Below are positions 1 to 12,492 of a stretch of DNA of 64,000 nt, piece after piece; position 1 is the first letter of the stretch, and each line of letters opens with the position of its first letter. Source of the DNA: Anticarsia gemmatalis (lineage: Eukaryota > Arthropoda > Insecta > Lepidoptera > Erebidae). The stretch is from assembly GCF_050436995.1 (NCBI RefSeq), contig NC_134745.1, positions 4,898,001 to 4,962,000 on the forward strand, given 5' to 3'. A program made the position numbers and the translations under genes. The notes below the pieces were generated by a model, which was not told the origin of the DNA, did not search any database, and saw only the letters and a list, made by a program, of their open reading frames with translations.

Positions 1-1724
1 AATATTATTAATTATTTGTCAGAAAATACAGCTTAGGAACATGTTTTTTAGCTCTAAGGGTTATTCATTTCAAACAGAATGACCACTAAAATTTATATAA
101 TTATAGATAACGACGGATTTGAACTTATCGATACCCGATGAATAATCGTATTTGTACCTAAATCAGTCATAGATCACGACACCTAGATTGCTGAATCATT
201 ATTTTACAAGAAATGTTTACATAATGACATCTTATTTACATACTTGTTATGTATAAATAGATCTAAGAAAACCTGATTAAGAAGTAAATAGCTTATTAGA
301 TCATACCCTATTTAGTCATTATTTGTAAAGAGACTGTAATAGAACAAAACCTCGCAGGGTTTTTATCTTTCTATTTGCTTCAAGTACTATCCCTCCAGAG
401 AAGAATTAGTGGTTTATGAGATTAATGCTTACAAACAAACGCTTCGTGTATGTATGCTATAAGAAGAGTTTGTAAAGTAATTTATGTCATCGTATTATAA
501 ACAATACGGCAATGTTTATTTCGCCAATATTAATGAATCCTTGAAAAACATTTAAAGAACTGACAATACTTATGTAAATAATCATTACTTAACACAGGAA
601 ATTAACTTACGCTTCACAAGGTTAACCTTATATTACTTTAACCCATTTTTTAAATGACATTTGCCAATAAATTACAGAATTTTCAGAAAAAAAAATCGTA
701 TACTTTTTTACTCATTATATATTACGACTGAGTGTAAAATTTTAATTAATCTCGCTTTTTAACTGTCAAAGGTGACATTGTCTTAAAGTAATTATTTCGG
801 TCACAGTATTAAATTATGGTGGGAAAATAACATTCAGAAACAAAATGCTAAACCACTATAGATAATAATTTAATATGTATCGAATTACTGGAATTATTGT
901 CAGTTGGTATGTATCAATGTTTGATCTATGCATATTATTAGTTATTTTTAAACATTTGTTATGCAACTTTAGACGATATTCCTAGTCTATTTTTATACTT
1001 GATTGCCATTTTATAAAATAAAGAAACTATGAAGAAACATTTTGGTACACATGATTTTTATTTTTGTAGCATGGAAATCTATCTCCATCAATAAAGGTTA
1101 TGAACAATTACTTTGTTTACTACACTACCATCTTTAGTCAAGTACGCAATTTCGTCAACCTGAACAAACAAACAAATAAAAACTTTCATCAATATCAGAT
1201 CCATATTATTACTCGTCACAAAAGGGCAACACATCACAGGTGTGACTCAACTTATTACAGTACACAAGTGATCTTTAAATAAATAAATCTGAAAAATAAT
1301 GAAAGGGTTGTATAATAATGACGAAAGATTATGAGTCAGTACGTCAAGGCTCGCCCAACGAGTGCACCAGTCGACCGTGGTTCTAAAATGTCATATTGCA
1401 CTGAATGCAATGAATTACATGTGGTGTGATATCGGAAAGTGATTTACAGAACACAATACGATCGTGAGTGCGATGCATGACTGCTAACTATATGTATGTA
1501 TATGTATAGTAGTACCTTATTGGTTTGCAGTTGTTATTGTTGAGTGAAATGTCATGTGTTTTGTATGTAAGGTGACTTTTCAGGTCTATAATATTGTAAA
1601 AATATTTAAAAGCAAAGATAGGTCGTGAGCAAAACTTAATCGTGGCTAATAGTGTTTGAAAAATATTTACCCAATTTTTTTTCAGATAGTATATTATTAT
1701 TTTGTTGTAAATTTTTGTCTCTAG
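1..1724. other. AT-rich non-coding stretch
   Basis: I see no convincing gene here. The open frames are short and of AT-rich composition. A modestly CpG-richer patch near 1340-1380 lies upstream of the candidate exon that follows, and a GTATGT donor-like site lies at 1563-1568. Together they could mark an upstream untranslated exon, but there is no independent support for that. Confidence 0.5.
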
Positions 1725-1935
1725 GTCAGGTCAATCGTACGTAGTTAGTATTTAGTCCGAAATCAAGATGAGTAATCTTTCAAATTGTTCTACAAACAAT
1801 ATCGACCAAGAAAAGCAAGTACAAATTGGTTTTAAAGAACGACTTTCAGTATTCCCTTTCGTGGCTCACAATTTCATCTCAAAGTTAACCTTTATGTTTT
1901 ATGCAAGAGCCCGCAGCTGGCCACACATACGATAA
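1725..1935 (+). CDS. candidate start-containing exon, 55 codons, unknown product
   Basis: A good 3' splice acceptor (pyrimidine-rich run ending CTCTAG at 1719-1724) is followed by 43 nt without an ATG. Then comes an ATG at 1768 in a favourable context (A at -3, G at +4). The frame stays open for 55 codons to TAA at 1933-1935. The protein starts MSNLSNCSTNNIDQEK and has a mixed charged, then hydrophobic composition. I do not recognise the family. No clear donor is visible before the stop, so this is either an exon read too far or a chance frame in AT-rich DNA. Confidence 0.27.
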
Positions 1936-2525
1936 GTGAGAAACGACCTTTTAACTCTTCCGACTGCTATAAAGGGTAGTCAGTATACAGGAGTAAATTA
2001 ATTTTTATTGTTATCTCCTTGGCAAGTGCGAATCTGAGATTTATGTAAGCATTTACTTAATGTTTGTTTTAATAAACCTTCGATTCTTTTTAAGGTGGCG
2101 CGTTTTAAATATATCTGTATTTTACATGCATTTTTTCGTAAAAAAATATTTGTGTAACTTATTTTTATACACATAGCTGTCGCTTGGTAAAGGTGAGTTA
2201 ATTTTTCAATTTGAAATCGTTGTCATCATGCTATTTTAGGTTTTTACAGTAATTTCTTCCACCATTATTTAATAATAATTAGTCCAGAAATCGGAACAAA
2301 TATATTTATTTTGAAATAAAAAGTAATATTATTTTACACATGCAACAATATAACGACAGTTTTCAATGATAGTTCAGTCGTAAATCGTAAGTAAATCTCC
2401 TTGACACTAAGAATAATGAATTAGTGCAACAGATAAGATCTGTATGCACTTGAAGTGTGGTAACGAGAGCAAATGATGAAATAACTTCCACTGACACACT
2501 AGACTGGTTAAACTTTTATATGAGA
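1936..2525. other. non-coding stretch, nothing recognised
   Basis: This is AT-rich sequence with no sustained open frame. A GTGAGT donor-like hexamer occurs near 2193 without an exon that I can support. The A at 2525 is the left insertion base of the Helitron-like element that follows. Confidence 0.5.
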
Positions 2526-2784
2526 CTAGCTGACCCGCGCAACTTCGCTTGCGTCCAATAAGAGAGAATGGGTGAAATTTTTCCCCGTTTTTGTAACATT
2601 AATTACTGGTACTCTGCTCCTTTTGGTCGTAGCGTGATGATATATAGCCTATAGCCTTTCTCGATAAATGGGCTATCTAACAGTGAAATAATTTTTCAAA
2701 TCGGACCAGTAGTTCCTGAGATTAGCGCGTTCAAACAAACAAACAAACAAACAAACTCTTAAGCTTTATAATATTAAGTATAGA
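2526..2784 (-). mobile_element. short non-autonomous Helitron-like element, copy 1
   Basis: Read on the minus strand it begins TCTATACTTAATATTATAAAG, carries a (TTTG)n run (2734-2757 on +), and ends GCGCGGGTCAGCTAG. It sits between A (2525) and T (2785). This matches the Helitron pattern of 5'-TC, 3'-CTRR and insertion between A and T. The internal motif around 'gcgctaatctcaggaact' and the other sequence blocks recur at 56.3, 57.6 and 59.4 kb. It has no coding capacity at about 259 bp. Abundant Lepidoptera-specific short Helitron-like repeats of this type are known. I could not identify a clear 3' hairpin, so the superfamily assignment rests on the termini and insertion bases. Confidence 0.8.
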
Positions 2785-5700
2785 TATGTTCTTCAGTATC
2801 GATAAAATATTAAATGATATAATTTTGCAATACTCAAGGTTTTGAGTGAGATAACGATTTTATCTAACTGTTTATTTATTTAAATAACAAGAAACCGGCA
2901 AATTACACTTAAGCTAGTAGTAGAAATATTTAGAAATATTGTAATCTATTTATAAGGAAGCTCTCGACACAAGAATGCTTGACGCGCGATATAAGTAAAT
3001 ACAATAGGGGCAAGTCTATCACTCCTTACCTTCCAAACAACCTTAACACATCTACTTTTCCTCATAGAATCCTAACAGTACTTTTAAGAACCTACAGTTA
3101 CATAAAAAGACGCCAATGAATACAAAGCTATGACGTTCGAACCATACAAAAGGCATAACATGAGCAATTTATACAGAAATATTCACAAGATATTCCGATG
3201 AGGCGTATCTGAATGCACATGACGTAATACACGACACGTTGATGTATGTAACCGAACACTGGACACTAATAAAGTCACCGATATCGTATCACTACCAAAT
3301 CTGGCACTGATGGACTGACAACCGAATCATTAATCATCGCATCGGAAGGTACGCCTTATAAAGCAATTGCTTTATGTGGAAAGGCCACATAAATATCAAC
3401 ATCATTGGTCCTGAAACATTGTTTACTGTTTTTATAGAGTAAACATAATGTCTTGATTTATGTAACGTCCTCTTTACATGCGTTTATGTGCAATTTCATA
3501 CATATGCAGTCAGTCAACCTTGTGACAGTAATGTAAGCAATATGTACTTGTATCTATTTGTACGTTCTGTCCTACTTAATAAGTGTGATCCAGTGCGATA
3601 TTCAGTTCGATACGTTTTGCACATAGTCCGAAACTGAAACTGATACAAATGTCTTACTAAAACTGTACTAATACATGTAATATTTTTAAAGTAGTAATAT
3701 AGTAAAAATTATTGGGAATCAGTTGCAAATATTATTCACTTTACTCCCACTATTGAACTCTACGCCATGACTACATATTTCCACTTAAGCCACAAACAAA
3801 CAATATTTACATAAAATATTAAGACGTGCCCTTCGAAAACCGTTAGAGCGTTTAAGTTTTGAATAGAACAGAACATAAGTACGCACTTTGAAATTAATGA
3901 CTATTAACTTTAAAGTCTATTAGTTAGCAGTACTTTACTTACGATAATGCAAACCTTTTGTTCGAAGGAATTCTTAGATTTTTTGGATAACCGTTATACT
4001 ATTTTACTTAAATAGTATAAAAATATAAGAACAAAAGTCGTTGAACTTGATATTAATTGCAGATTTTCGACACGCTATAAATAAAATACATAATTATGCA
4101 GCGTAAAATTCTTTAAGATTGACGTCAAAATTTACGGTTTATAAAATTCTAGAGTCAATAAACTCGTATTATGGAAATTATAACGAAATCTACCCCTAAT
4201 TAGGTCTTTATTTTAACAGTTGCTTGTACAAAAAGCTTTTAGGAATAACATTTAACAGTAACATAGTTGTATGAAAAGAAAGTCGCTTGTGCCCGATCCT
4301 TCAGAGATAACCAGAAACGGTGAGTGATAACTGATGGTAGGTCGCAACTGTCATAAATCATGAAGCTTTTGACCATTAGTTAGGAGCACTAGTCCCATAC
4401 CATTCCCACGTCTCGTCGACTGGTAAAGTGGAAGTTATTGCAACCGAGACAGGAACACATAGGAACTTTTGTAACATACATCAATCTAATATATGCCGTT
4501 TATTTACTTTTTCTAATAAGTTCGCTATCTTTTCACAAATATCCGTTCAATTATCTGCGATGTTAATACCCGTGCTCCTTGCCTATGTTTCTTGTGACTT
4601 TTGGCCCCCTGTGAGGCTTTTTGCTATATTCAAACACACAAAATAAAATGGCGCATATATAGATAACACCTCACGTTTGTATAACTTACTATCTTTAAGT
4701 GTAAATACGAGGATGTTAGCAAATAAACGTGGCGAATATTATCAATGTACAAATATGCGGCTGCAATTTTTTACTGATTTTATCATCAATCGTCCCCCCA
4801 AAACCACGTGGAAGCGATCCCGGTTGTAATCTGAGTTCAAAACTAACGGTTCAAGGTCAGGAGTAGCGGTGCTTGCCACAAGGCCGAGGTTATGAGCAAT
4901 TTATCAATTTGTACCACCAACTACTATATACAATTTGCCAATTTGTCACGGACCATGGGAACACCTCGCGGATATGCTAAACGGATTAAATACTAACCGA
5001 AATTTAAGATATATCTTACAGTGTGAGGAGAAATACTACCGTACTGAATACCTTTTTACACGGGTTATTTTATAGGCAGGTGGTAAATTACTCTCTACAT
5101 TATCCGAATAGTAATTTTCACTAAAAGATAAACCATACTATTTCATTTAAAATTGTATTAAACAGGGTTTACAGGTAAGTAACGCTATCTAGACTATCAT
5201 AATCTTACTTCATGAACGACTTTAAAAACAACAATGAAAACAGCTTAAAAAAGTCTCAAATAAAACACTTAGATATTCAAATAAACGAAATATTCACAGC
5301 TAAATTAAGGTAATCCGTTTTATTCCTACATCAACATTAGCGGTTCACTGTCAAAACATTCACAAGTAGACTAGCCTTGGCAACAAGTGATTCGTACAGA
5401 GCGTGAGACTCAGCACTAATCGAAGCCTGAATCCGACACCGAGCCCACTCGACTGCAAACATGGGAAACTGGATCTGACTACACAATACACACTTTACAT
5501 TGACTTTGCACCACGTATGCTAACGCGAAATAAGGGATTTATTGTTTATATTGTTGCTATGCAAATCGGTTTATCGTCAGATTGCGAAAATACGATTAAA
5601 GTGGTCACAGTTTTGTGTATTTTGCAGCCAGAGTATTTTATACGTTTCAACTCAGTTTCGGACAAGTTTTTTGTGTATCCTAATTAAAGTCTTTTGAAAA

Positions 5701-8292
5701 ACAGGATAATGTACATTTTAGACAACTTGATAAGAAAGATTCATATTAATTAGAACGCATAGTTAAAACAATCCATTAACAAGAAAGATGTGTGAAACAA
5801 ATGAACTGTTGAATAACAAAGCCGACCGAATAACCGACTAAAAATCAATTCCGCGTTTTACAAGCTTTTTATTTCACAGTTTACACCGCACTGCTTCTGA
5901 CGATTTGACCCAAATATTATGTTTAGCGTTACTGTATTGAGTAATAGCAATTTACAAAAATATTGAGCTCATTCGTAATAGTAGGAAGTGGGCTGTTTTA
6001 TGAATATCGGACAATATCTCTCGATCGTATCGGCGTTATTTTGTTTGATGGCACGGAATTATGCTTCATTCCTATCAATACGCTGCGATTGTTACAGTAA
6101 TATTGGGTTGTTTAAAATTATTATGCATATTTACTGGATAATTTAATTACAAAGGTAATTGAGTATATTTTCAAGAATAAAGTGTTACGAGCAAAAATAT
6201 TGTAATCTAATCAATTTTTTTTTCTGAATTATTAAACTTCGGACAGATATGAGACACAAGATAAGTTTATTACTAAGACATTGAAAATTTGACAAATCAC
6301 CCAAATCTGATCCCGGTAGTACTTATCTGTAGCTAGATTACGAATTTAATACATTTATGAATCACATCGTTAACATTGTGCAATTCAAGTCAGTTAAAAG
6401 TTAGTCTATAATTTTCCTATGTAAATGATCAGCGCAGCATCTCTACAATTAAGTAGCGAGTACTACAAAATCGCTCTCCTCAAATACCAGTTACCGTACG
6501 TAAAATTATACAGCATCTATTACGGATACAGGCTTCCGCTGTAATAACAAACAACGTTTAATTTCATCTCACCTTAGCCTATAAATATTTGGTTTCTATG
6601 CACTTGAACCTGAAATATTTACGTTACATCTCAATCCATTAACTGGGCGTGGGCCGACAGCCAATAAATTGTGAGATAAGTGTGTAATAACGATACTGCG
6701 CGCCAATTCACCACCATTGAGCTACGTTAGAGGAAATAGATTTAAGATTATCGTGATTTGCGTCCGCTATCGAAACATGTTACACAGATCATTCAACTTC
6801 TTTCTATTGCTAGTCCGATACGAATATAATGAATAAATCTAGACTAATCAGTTCATAAACAGGCAAAATGTGCACTTGTTGTTGGCAGACAAATCTCTAG
6901 TTCATTTTCGACAGTGCAGCGATTCTAATCGATTGCGCTACGATTTATATTTGGAGGTTTATCTGAATCTAATAACATCTCATTCTCGAAAATCTGATCG
7001 CTTAACAAATGAGTAATTATTAGAACTAAATGATGCATGATAAACGCATCATATGAAGCTACAAAAAAGAAGAATATGAAGCTCCAAACAACGTTCCTCA
7101 ATCCGAATTTTGTTAGTAGTATAATCCTTGTACCACGTAGTTAGTCGATTAGGTCAATTGCTTTACGATAGTCAATATTCAATATTCCAGTCAGTTGGCA
7201 AGTAGGCCGTCAATGTTTTCGCAACACAAGCGTGTATCACAATAGGGTATGTATGAACATTTTTCAGTACCATATTGACTTGTTCATTGATCATGCAGTT
7301 TGTAAATATTTCACCTTTGAAACAATACTGTTTGATGTTTTCTGTGAAACGCAAAGAAATGGAGTATTCAACTGTGTGAAAACAATTATTATTTTGCACT
7401 TGAACTAATGGTTATACGCGTCGTGTTAGGTGACAAATCAATTAGAACTTAGGTCATACCAGATAGATATCTATTTTATCTGCCTAGTATAGTTTTGATT
7501 CTATGAACAATCGGAAAGGCTCTTGTTCCCTTAATGCATTACTCGACTTCCTCATAGAGGTCAGCCACAATTCAGTGGCTATCTAGAAACTTGGTTGAAA
7601 CTTGAAAGTAAGGGCAAGTTAAAAACTCCCAGCCGAGAGTATTTTGTGTTTAAACCCAGTAGTCTCTCTCCAATTTTTGTCTGTAGTTTTAATTTTTGTA
7701 TAAATAAGAAGATTTTGATTATGAAATGAAAAATAACTAGAGGCTTAGACAATTAGACAAATTGTTGCTGTTATTTGACATTTGAAAAGAAGATGAAGGT
7801 ACAGAAAAAGCAACAGACTTGTTCGACACTTTTGTACAAAAACAGATGCTGAAAGTTATAATCCAAATAATTTAGGTGCGCCATTTAAGATCCATCAGGA
7901 TACACATATGGGCAAGTGCAATAATCTCGAGGATTTCTTTGAAGTAATAAAACAGGCAATCCGCATGTTTTCCAGAGTTAATACCAGACGTTTTATGCGT
8001 CCGCGTTTGCAGTCGTAAACTTGTAGGACCTAGGCTGATCGACCAACGATGTCAATAACAACGCTTTATAGAACATATCTTAGATTATATCTGCCCTAAG
8101 GGCTGACAATTTAAAAGCAAGTGACTATTTTTAATTATATGCCTAGTTATATTCTTTGATCTTTTTCTAATTTGATTGGATTTAATTTACGATTTCAAAA
8201 GAAAATGGAATCTTATGGAACTATTTTGAGAAGTTTTATTACTATAAATTTTATATGGCTGAAATTATAACTTGTTTCCCGAATGTTTTCAG
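2785..8292. other. long AT-rich non-coding stretch
   Basis: No gene or transposon that I can support. The 75-94 aa open frames (for example 5403-5687 + and 7172-7399 -) have no recognisable domain and AT-driven composition. A strong acceptor-like site ends at 5627, and a canonical CAG/GTAAGT donor-like site lies at 5173-5181, but no exon joins them. Small palindromes at 3358-3393 are listed separately. Confidence 0.5.
3358..3393. repeat. overlapping 18-bp palindrome and 9-bp-arm hairpin
   Basis: Positions 3358-3375 read ATAAAGCAATTGCTTTAT, a perfect 18-bp palindrome. Its right part also forms a second hairpin, with arms 3371-3379 and 3385-3393 (tttatgtgg / ccacataaa) and a 5-nt loop. A dimeric transcription-factor site or a mutually exclusive fold is possible. 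Chance palindromes of this size are also expected in 64 kb of AT-rich DNA. Confidence 0.6.
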
Positions 8293-8486
8293 GATCCTAT
8301 CATAAGGATGGACTAATTTCTAACGATTATAGTGAATCGCTAAATCTTTCATTCACCGAATTCGACCCTCACAAACTTCTTCGGAATGTGTCAATGCAAA
8401 AGAACCCACGCAGTCTCCGAATTACCTCACATATCAAAAATATTTCAACCCGAACTTGTTTGAGACGATATTATTACCTATTGTAG
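8293..8486 (+). CDS. weak candidate terminal exon
   Basis: A good acceptor (a pyrimidine-rich stretch ending GTTTTCAG at 8285-8292) opens a frame reading GSYHKDGLISNDYSESLNLS and onward, about 64 codons to a TAG at 8484-8486. An AATAAA lies about 45 nt downstream, near 8533. Composition is mixed rather than low-complexity. I recognise no family, and no upstream exon can be connected. This may be chance. Confidence 0.18.
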
Positions 8487-11400
8487 CTTAAAGATATCAC
8501 TGGCTTTCAAAAATTCGCATTTATATTCAAAAATAAAAACAGGTGGTCGTAATTTATACTTCCGAAGCAAACGCAATAAAAATCTAGATCACTACCTACA
8601 GTGAGGCAATAACTGTTTTATTTTCCACATTCACTTGATTCCATTAATCTTATTATTTAACAAGTAAAATTTTAAATTAAATATTTAAACGGTACATGCT
8701 TAAAATGGCGTGAGCACTTCATAAATAATAATTACGTAAGACTTGTCAGTACGCTTAGTTCGTGGCCGGGTCATGAACGCTTTAACGCGTTTTAAAATAA
8801 CAACGATAAACTGACACAATTTACTAGCTAAAGTAAACACTACTGTTGTAAAATTCACTTTAAAATTACTAAGAATAAAGTTTATATTCTCACATTTTAC
8901 ACGAAGCGTGGCTAAGAGTACTCACTGAACCAATGCACACTGAAAACTACATTATAACGTGTGTAATATGCACGCTGAACTAACAAAGATTAATCATTAT
9001 CAGTCTGATTGTACATTTATCTTGTGTTAAATGTGTGCATTTTGTTAAAACATATTTTCACTGTAAGTACGTAAGTAAATAAATCGAGTCGAATTCACCT
9101 CTGCGAAGGTGGCACCTTATTTACACAATTTCAAGTAAAACTGTATTAGTAAGCATACCTTCACTCTTCTGTATTTGCAATCGTTGATTCACTTTTTCCA
9201 CAATTCTAGGCACTTCACAATAGCGTGACGTTTCGTTCACGCGAAACTATCACAAATCACAGAAGTAATTAAAATAATGTTTATACACTGATTGACGTCG
9301 ACTGTCGCGAACGTTATGCAGATTTCTACAAACAAAATGTTGATTGCAAACAATTCACGATGTATGCAGTTTGAAGAGTTCTGTACATTTGAGTAAAAAG
9401 TCACATTTTATTTGCGGTTCCCGCCAAGGTGAGAGCGACAGTATTCTTACTGGCCAGGATCCAAGCATGCGAGTACGAAATTTTAAATTTGTAGGTAATT
9501 ACTACGAAGTCTGCAGCACCACGTGTGTTACTGATGAGTGATCGTCGATCACACTGTGTCTGTCCTAACCTACTTCCCTAGTTATTAGACTATCAAGCCA
9601 AGGGTAGATTAAAGTGATTAACGCTAATAGTTGAGTATGAATGAAATGTATAAATATCTAGGTGTAATTATGATGTTATTAACTTATTAGGCCATTTTGT
9701 GCACTTCATAATAATCGTTAATTATGTTGTTATTGACAATGACTATGTTCTTGTTAATCACTTTCTACAAAAAAATATGTTTTATGTCCGATTTCAATTA
9801 CAAACAGCTTATTTTCCTTTATTTTTAAGTTATTTTCTACTTTGCCAAAACTGCATTGTTTTTCAAACGTCATTGTGTACGTCACCTACTTAATTATTCG
9901 TAATCAATAAATCTATTAAAGGTCGTTCCAGTAATTTCTATACTTAGAACAGTTATTAATAGCTCTGCTCTATCAATATAGAGCTAAGACATTGACCTCG
10001 ATAAAATTATTATTATCGCGCCCTACTAAAAAATTATAACATAAACTTTAGCATAATGAAAAATGAAGATTAAAAATCTGAGATTTATCTTTTTTATTTT
10101 TGCAGATAAAAGTAGATAGCCGAACAGATTTTTTTAAATTGACTATTATGTTCAAGCTAGTTTGAACGTTCGAATACAGAACAGTGCTTCGAAATAACAA
10201 TTCTTTTAAATTCAGAAAAAAACATTTCAAGTTTTTTTTTCGTCGAGAGCAACAATCATCATGACAGTTGGCGCTCGGAACTCTTTTCTGCGCAGTGCAC
10301 CTGGCGGATAATAATATGTAAATAGGTACATTATATTGTCTGTTTCCGAACGTTTTGAACAGGCAGACTACGTACAAAAAAAGCTCTCGTATTGCCTATA
10401 AAATACGCAATACTTTTAAAAAGAAAACTGGTTTTATTGAGAAGAGTAACATCAATGACTGAAATAGACATCGGCGCCATAATTTTCACGTAACGCATGC
10501 TCCTAATGACAACAGACTGAAAGCACACGAGAGGTGTAAAATGAGCATTAAAGTTATTTATTACACAATTTTCGTATTAATGTTACCTTAAAAGTTTTTA
10601 AAAAGCGTCAGATAATTACTTTCTTAAAATGTCGTTGTGACATTTTAAAAGTCGAATGTGTTGCCAAAATGAGAATGTCATTCACATTTATGAATAAAAA
10701 ATATAGAACTGTAGTTCGATGACGAACTATTGACAATATTTTCGAGTGTTTAACATAATATAGACGGCACTTGAAACGAAATAATACTATTATATATTTC
10801 AATAAAACTAGAGCATTCTGAGGTTGATTATTCATAAAACCGTTAAAGCATCTTAGAGTGTTTGACTGGCTGGCAAATTGAAGAGATCGCGTGAACTTGT
10901 CAAACTAATACTATATAATTATCAACAGAACATAATCATCTATTAACTTAATGTTCCAGTCACGATACAGTTAATAAATCTCGAGCTACTTCGTCAAAGT
11001 GACAAGTAACGAATGTGTTCACTTTCATCTCGTGTTTATTTGTGAATCAACATCTTTAATTCGCATGTCCTATTTAATCTAGAATTCGGTACATTTTGGA
11101 AAGTCCTGGATATTTTCACGGCAATTTTACGTGATGACTTTATGATTACGACTATTTGATATAAGATTTCAGATAATTTTGTGAAGCCATTATTTCGCTG
11201 CTAACTTTATAAAAATAACAACAATCAGCGTAATGTATGCTTTTCAAACCTTTAGGTATTGCTATAAAAAATAATATTTTTGGAACCTGTTTTGTCCATT
11301 GCGCAGATATTTTTTCATATTTTATTTCTAGAAACAACCACTTTTAAATAAAAGAACAGAAACAAAAAAATATAATTGGAATAGATCAAATTTAGATTCA

Positions 11401-11929
11401 GAACGTGTTGACATTGCCTTTAGAAAAAGAAAAAAACCATTTCTGAGCGTCGACAAATATACCAAAGTGCTCGTAGAGCTATTCCTCACGAAAATAGACA
11501 TTAGTAATATTTATTTTCGAAAGAAAGTCACAAATAGTTCGTCCCATTTAGTCTTCAGCACATATATATTTATTATTCATTCTTATGAACGGTTCTGGAG
11601 AGGATAAGACGTCAGGACACAAAAACAACGTTTGCAAACCAAATATTACATTATCATTGCTAAAACGATTTTACTGCTATTCTATGCTTAAAGACGTGTT
11701 ATTAAAACAAAACGGGATCTACCGACCCGCTTTCTTGAGGACAAAAATACAAATTGTGATAAAAAATATTACATTTTGAGGTGACGATGAATCTATCGTA
11801 TGATTTTTAGAGTACTTGTGTGAAAGAGGACATAATAAGATGATGATGTACTTATGCGAAATCTTGACAAATATGATTGTTTAGACTAAAAACTGACTCA
11901 TCATAATCCTAAATCAACTATCCAGTAGC
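8487..11929. other. AT-rich stretch with a possible minus-strand splice donor
   Basis: Mostly featureless. On the minus strand, a CpG-bearing segment from about 9300 down to 9159 lacks ATG and ends GAAG/GTATGC (donor bases 9153-9158). That could be a non-coding exon, but much more weakly supported than the block at 44.6 kb. A perfect 10-bp-arm hairpin (ttaaaatgtc, 5-nt loop) lies at 10624-10648. The 109-aa minus open frame at 10048-10377 has no recognisable domain. Confidence 0.4.
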
Positions 11930-12095
11930 GCAATTCTCTTCAGCCGCTACTGTCGAGTATCGAGAATTTGTCATTTGAAATGTATTGCCAAAATAGTTCC
12001 TATGGAGCCCGCTAGAGGCGCTGATTTGATTGTCATACAAATTTGTCGATAACTAGCCGGTTGCCTGTAGTCGATAGTGGTAGAGAATCTTCAGG
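11930..12095 (+). mobile_element. small MITE-like repeat, copy 1 of 4
   Basis: The ends are imperfect inverted repeats: AATTCTCTTCAGCCGCTACT on the left, and the complement of AGTGGTAGAGAATC on the right. The internal blocks 'tttgtcatttgaaatgtatt', 'aaaatagttcc', 'agaggcgctgat' and 'aactagccggttg' recur at 52.0-52.2 kb (opposite strand), 52.7-52.8 kb (partial) and 55.1-55.3 kb. At about 165 bp with no coding capacity, it fits a non-autonomous DNA transposon. The superfamily is unassigned because target duplications are not clear. Confidence 0.72.
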
Positions 12096-12402
12096 ACAGT
12101 GTAATAAGTACAGTGCACCAACCTCCTACAAATTCGTTCAAGTTATAACATAACATTACTTATGCTTAAAGAACCGCGAAATGTTAGTATCGCATGGGTC
12201 TCCTGCAGAGTTAAAACGTAGATTAATGGAACAAGCTGCAATAGCAAATATAATATACTACATACACTGTCAAGACCACACATTACTGAATGAACAAAAT
12301 AATAATAATAATATCTACGTCAGCAAAGACAATAAACACATCTGCGTTTAATGAGCCCGTAATTTGAAGCTTGAAACCTTGGTTTTTGCTGTCAAATTAC
12401 AG
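12096..12402. other. non-coding, upstream of candidate exon
   Basis: AT-rich, with an (AAT)n run near 12299-12312. I see no gene here. The last 25 bases form the pyrimidine-rich acceptor of the candidate exon that follows. Confidence 0.5.
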
Positions 12403-12492
12403 GTTATGTACGCAGAGATACCAACATTGCAAAAAAAACCGTCGTACGATTACACCGACGAAAACAATCAAATTGCTGATTTGGACATTTGA
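12403..12492 (+). CDS. candidate C-terminal exon, 29 codons, unknown product
   Basis: A strong acceptor (a T-rich tract ending AAATTACAG at 12394-12402) is followed by an open frame reading VMYAEIPTLQKKPSYDYTDE, then NNQIADLDI and TGA at 12490-12492. The composition is acidic and tyrosine-containing and richer in G+C than the flanks, as expected of a short cytoplasmic C-terminus. An AATAAA occurs about 180 nt downstream. I do not recognise the family and cannot connect an upstream exon. Confidence 0.27.
   Translation, partial: VMYAEIPTLQKKPSYDYTDENNQIADLDI

Noticed and set aside
5160..5181. Micro-exon of 9 nt between an acceptor and a GTAAGT donor
   Set aside because: Too short to support without transcript data; such pairs occur by chance in long AT-rich DNA.
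9159..9300. Second minus-strand first exon ending GAAG/GTATGC
   Set aside because: The donor is only moderate and CpG enrichment is slight; it is noted in the block description but not called as an exon.
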